From the NCBI GenBank assembly GCA_946631075.1, contig CAMOZS010000086.1:1-6967 (forward strand): a stretch of 6,967 nt of DNA, in the 5' to 3' direction. Each line of letters starts with the position of its first letter. Position 1 is the stretch's first letter. This document shows, piece after piece, positions 5,379 to 6,967 of this stretch. Both the position numbers and the translations under genes were made by a program. Under the pieces are notes generated by a model. The model did no database searches, was not told the DNA's origin, and saw only the letters and a list, made by a program, of their open reading frames with translations. Source of the stretch: an uncultured Bacillota bacterium. GTDB lineage: Bacteria > Bacillota > Clostridia > Peptostreptococcales > Anaerovoracaceae.

Positions 5379-5831
5379 ATGAATATTGAGGAGAAAGTAC
5401 AGGAGATCGTCGGAAACGTCCGCCATAATGGCGGCGGCATGCTCAGCAATATGCTGGAGCCGGAGTACGTTTCCTGTGATCCGGAGAAGAAGCAGACCCG
5501 GATCCGTTATAAGAGGTTCAAGTGGGAGGAGAACGGCCGCGGCGAAGTTCACGGCGGCGTGATTTCCGCCATGATGGATACGGCCATGGGCGTTACGGCG
5601 ATGGCCTTCCTGGACCATGATGTTTCCACCGCGGACATGTCCGTCAGTTTCATCCGGCCTTTTGCCGGGAGGACTTTCGTGATCGAGTCCGAGGTCATCC
5701 ACCTGGGCCAGCGGATCGTCCGGCTGAGCGGCAGGGCTTATGATGAGGAAACGGGCAAACTGCTTGCGTCCGGTACGACCAATTTCATGCCGGTCATCTA
5801 TGAGAAGCACAAAGGAATTCTGGGAGTATAA
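5379..5831 (+). CDS. PaaI-family hotdog-fold thioesterase
   Basis: This 150-residue protein has the length and motif of single-domain PaaI/4HBT hotdog thioesterases, which hydrolyse acyl-CoA (often aryl- or medium-chain acyl-CoA) to free acid and CoA as cytoplasmic dimers of dimers. The signature NxxGxxHGG is present (N52, G55, H58-G60) and followed by the central helix 'VISAMMDTAMGVTAM' with Asp67 at the usual catalytic acid position. The strand 'STADMSVSFIRPF' (83-95) and C-terminal strands 'GRTFVIESEVIHLGQRIVRLSGRAYD' complete the fold pattern. AGAGGA (5367-5372) lies 6 nt before the ATG. It lies 105 nt after metY and 15 nt before metA, so it is probably in the methionine operon. The substrate cannot be inferred; a housekeeping CoA-releasing role or removal of an off-pathway acyl-CoA are both possible. 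Confidence 0.85.
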   Translation: MNIEEKVQEIVGNVRHNGGGMLSNMLEPEYVSCDPEKKQTRIRYKRFKWEENGRGEVHGGVISAMMDTAMGVTAMAFLDHDVSTADMSVSFIRPFAGRTFVIESEVIHLGQRIVRLSGRAYDEETGKLLASGTTNFMPVIYEKHKGILGV

Positions 5832-5846
5832 TAGGAGAGAAGAAGT

Positions 5847-6806
5847 ATGCCACTGATCATACCGGATCAGCTTCCCGCAGCGGAGGCTCTGAAGGAAGAA
5901 AACATTTTCACAATGAACCGGGCCCGGGCTCAGAACCAGGACATCCGTCCGCTGAAGATCATCATTCTGAATCTGATGCCGACCAAGATCGCTACGGAAA
6001 CACAGCTGGCCCGCGTGCTGGCCAACAGCCCTCTGCAGGTGGAGATGAACCTGCTGGGGATGGATTCCCACACGTCGACCCACACTTCCCAGGATCATCT
6101 GCAGACTTTCTATCGTACTCTGGATGAGGTCCGTGAGAACTATTACGATGGTCTGATCATCACCGGATCTCCGGTGGAGCAGATGCCTTTCGAGGAGGTG
6201 GACTACTGGCCGGAGCTTTGTGAGATCTTCGAGTTTGCCAAGACTCATGTCTACAGCAATATGTTCATCTGCTGGGGAGCCCAGGCGGCCCTCTATTATT
6301 ACTATGGGATCCAGAAGCACCTGCTGGACAAGAAGCTGTTCGGTGTGTTCGAGCACCGGGTGGTCCGTCCGAGGAATCCTCTGATGAGAGGCTTCGATGA
6401 GGTGTTCTACGCGCCCCATTCCCGGCATACCGAGGTGAAGAGGGCGGATATCGAAGCTGAACCGCAGCTGCGGATCCTGGCTGATTCGCCGGAGGCGGGT
6501 CCTCATATCCTGTCCACCGAGAACGGACGGCAGATCTTCATCCTCGGCCATCAGGAGTACGACAAAGCGACTCTGGCCGCGGAGTATTTCCGCGACGTGA
6601 ACAAGGGCCTGGACATCGAGGTACCTAAGAATTATTTCAAAAACGATGACCCGGACGAGGAGATCCTCTTCCGCTGGCGTTCTCATGCCAACCTGCTGTT
6701 CAGCAACTGGCTCAACTATTATCTCTATCAGGCGACACCGTACAATCTCGAAGACCTGCGTGACGGCCGGGCCGATGCCTGGCGCGCTACCAGCGGAGAG
6801 GAGTAG
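5847..6806 (+). CDS. metA: Homoserine O-acetyltransferase (MetA/HTS family, acetyl-CoA type)
   Basis: This 319-residue protein matches MetA throughout. The N-terminal 'MPLIIPDQLPA', 'RPLKIIILNLMPTKIATETQ' and 'DSHTSTHT' blocks are present, together with FICWGAQAALYYYYGI holding the nucleophile Cys142, and GHQEYD holding His235 and Glu237, the same numbers as the catalytic residues of the E. coli enzyme. Residue 111 is Glu (in 'TGSPVEQMPFEEVDYW'). Published work on this family links Glu111 to acetyl-CoA and Gly111 to succinyl-CoA, so the product should be O-acetylhomoserine despite the 'succinyltransferase' name often given to the family. This fits MetY upstream in the same operon. AGGAGAGAAG (5833-5842) precedes the ATG. 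The last 15 or so residues after 'YNLEDL' are a hydrophilic tail. The gene ends 3 nt before the next ORF. Confidence 0.96.
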   Translation: MPLIIPDQLPAAEALKEENIFTMNRARAQNQDIRPLKIIILNLMPTKIATETQLARVLANSPLQVEMNLLGMDSHTSTHTSQDHLQTFYRTLDEVRENYYDGLIITGSPVEQMPFEEVDYWPELCEIFEFAKTHVYSNMFICWGAQAALYYYYGIQKHLLDKKLFGVFEHRVVRPRNPLMRGFDEVFYAPHSRHTEVKRADIEAEPQLRILADSPEAGPHILSTENGRQIFILGHQEYDKATLAAEYFRDVNKGLDIEVPKNYFKNDDPDEEILFRWRSHANLLFSNWLNYYLYQATPYNLEDLRDGRADAWRATSGEE

Positions 6807-6809
6807 GGT

Positions 6810-6967
6810 ATGGACGCAAAGAAGGGCCGCGGCTTGGATAAGGAAGAAATGTGGGCCGGTGGATCCGGCCCGGACAAGACTGAGGAGCGGGCCGTTGGAT
6901 CCGGCCCGGATACGGCTGAGAAGCGGGCCGGTGGATCCGGCCCGGACAAGATCCAGTTCCCGCCGGG
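6810..6967 (+). CDS. Start of an unidentified ORF with a repetitive N-terminus (partial, runs off the window)
   Basis: An ATG at 6810, with GAGAGGAG (6796-6803) 6 nt upstream and only 3 nt after the metA stop, opens a frame that stays open for 52 codons to the window end. It begins MDAKKGRGLDKEEM and continues with three 12-residue units of the form [R/W]A[G/V]GSGPD[K/T][T/A]E[E/K]; the third decays into 'KIQFPPG'. Such a Gly/Pro/Asp/charged repeat is likely a flexible, poorly ordered N-terminal extension ahead of a folded domain that is outside the window. The final IQFPPG resembles the 'FPxGFLWG' start of GH1 beta-glucosidases, but this is six residues only and no basis for a name. Coupling to metA is likely from the spacing. 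No function can be given. Confidence 0.6.
   Translation, partial: MDAKKGRGLDKEEMWAGGSGPDKTEERAVGSGPDTAEKRAGGSGPDKIQFPP
6852..6959 (+). repeat. Three tandem 36-bp repeats containing palindromes, in frame
   Basis: Units at 6852-6887, 6888-6923 and 6924-6959 repeat with an exact 36-bp period and no spacers; the third is degenerate in its last 9 bp. Each contains a strong inverted repeat. GGGCCGG/CCGGCCC flanks a TGGAT loop in units 1 (6853-6871) and 3 (6925-6943). Unit 2 is one pair shorter, GGGCCG/CGGCCC (6889-6907). The period is a multiple of three, so the units extend rather than break the reading frame, giving 12 residues each. Hairpins of 6-7 G-C pairs this close to a start codon could slow translation or transcription. 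Confidence 0.9.

Noticed and set aside
4824..6686. A 620-codon open frame on the minus strand across the 3' half of metY, the thioesterase and most of metA
   Set aside because: It is antisense to three genes with clear family motifs, has no recognisable domain, and the composition (frequent His, Leu, Asp, Arg) is what codon bias gives on the opposite strand. The long absence of stops is a side effect of G+C-rich third positions.
6852..6959. Three 36-bp repeats as a CRISPR array
   Set aside because: The repeats are directly adjacent with no unique spacers, sit in an open frame after a good ribosome binding site, and no cas gene is present.
6951..6967. Last ORF as a GH1 beta-glucosidase from the terminal IQFPPG
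   Set aside because: Six residues resembling the family's N-terminal FPxGFLWG are far too little, and the diagnostic part is outside the window.

Overview
The window looks like chromosomal DNA from a moderately G+C-rich member of the Bacillota, most likely a Clostridia-type organism. The evidence is the gene order infB-rbfA-nrnA-truB-ribF, a glutamate-111 (acetyl-type) MetA, purine-rich Shine-Dalgarno sequences and a strong preference for C/G-ending codons. Genus cannot be read from the sequence alone. Every gene lies on the + strand.

Region 1 (1-3606) is a tightly packed translation/RNA operon. It holds the last codons of infB (IF-2), then rbfA (30S maturation factor), a DHH/DHHA1 phosphoesterase of the NrnA type (nanoRNA/pAp degradation), truB (tRNA Psi55 synthase, overlapping the previous gene by ATGA) and ribF (FMN/FAD synthesis). 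Gaps are 56, 5, -4 and 18 nt, so co-transcription and translational coupling are expected.

Region 2 (3607-4004) is non-coding apart from one tRNA. It contains a G+C-rich imperfect inverted repeat after ribF and then a self-contained tRNA-Pro(CGG) unit, with a sigma-A-like promoter, 77-nt tRNA with encoded CCA, and a strong intrinsic terminator. A second sigma-A-like promoter, decorated with two short palindromes, drives the next operon.

Region 3 (4005-6806) is a methionine operon: metY (O-acetylhomoserine sulfhydrylase), a PaaI-like hotdog thioesterase, and metA (homoserine O-acetyltransferase). MetA would make O-acetylhomoserine and MetY would convert it with sulfide to homocysteine. MetA carries Glu at position 111, the residue linked to acetyl-CoA use, so the pair is biochemically consistent. 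The role of the thioesterase between them is unclear.

Region 4 (6810-6967) is the start of a further ORF with a good ribosome binding site, cut by the window end. Its N-terminus consists of a three-copy 36-bp tandem repeat (12 residues per unit), each unit containing a G+C-rich palindrome.

Most of the window is ordinary housekeeping sequence and I see no complete new system. The least explained items are the two small arrays of tandem hairpins, at 5287-5371 (between metY and the thioesterase, also readable as a 30-codon Arg-rich ORF) and at 6852-6959 (in-frame at the start of the last ORF), and the thioesterase embedded in the methionine operon.
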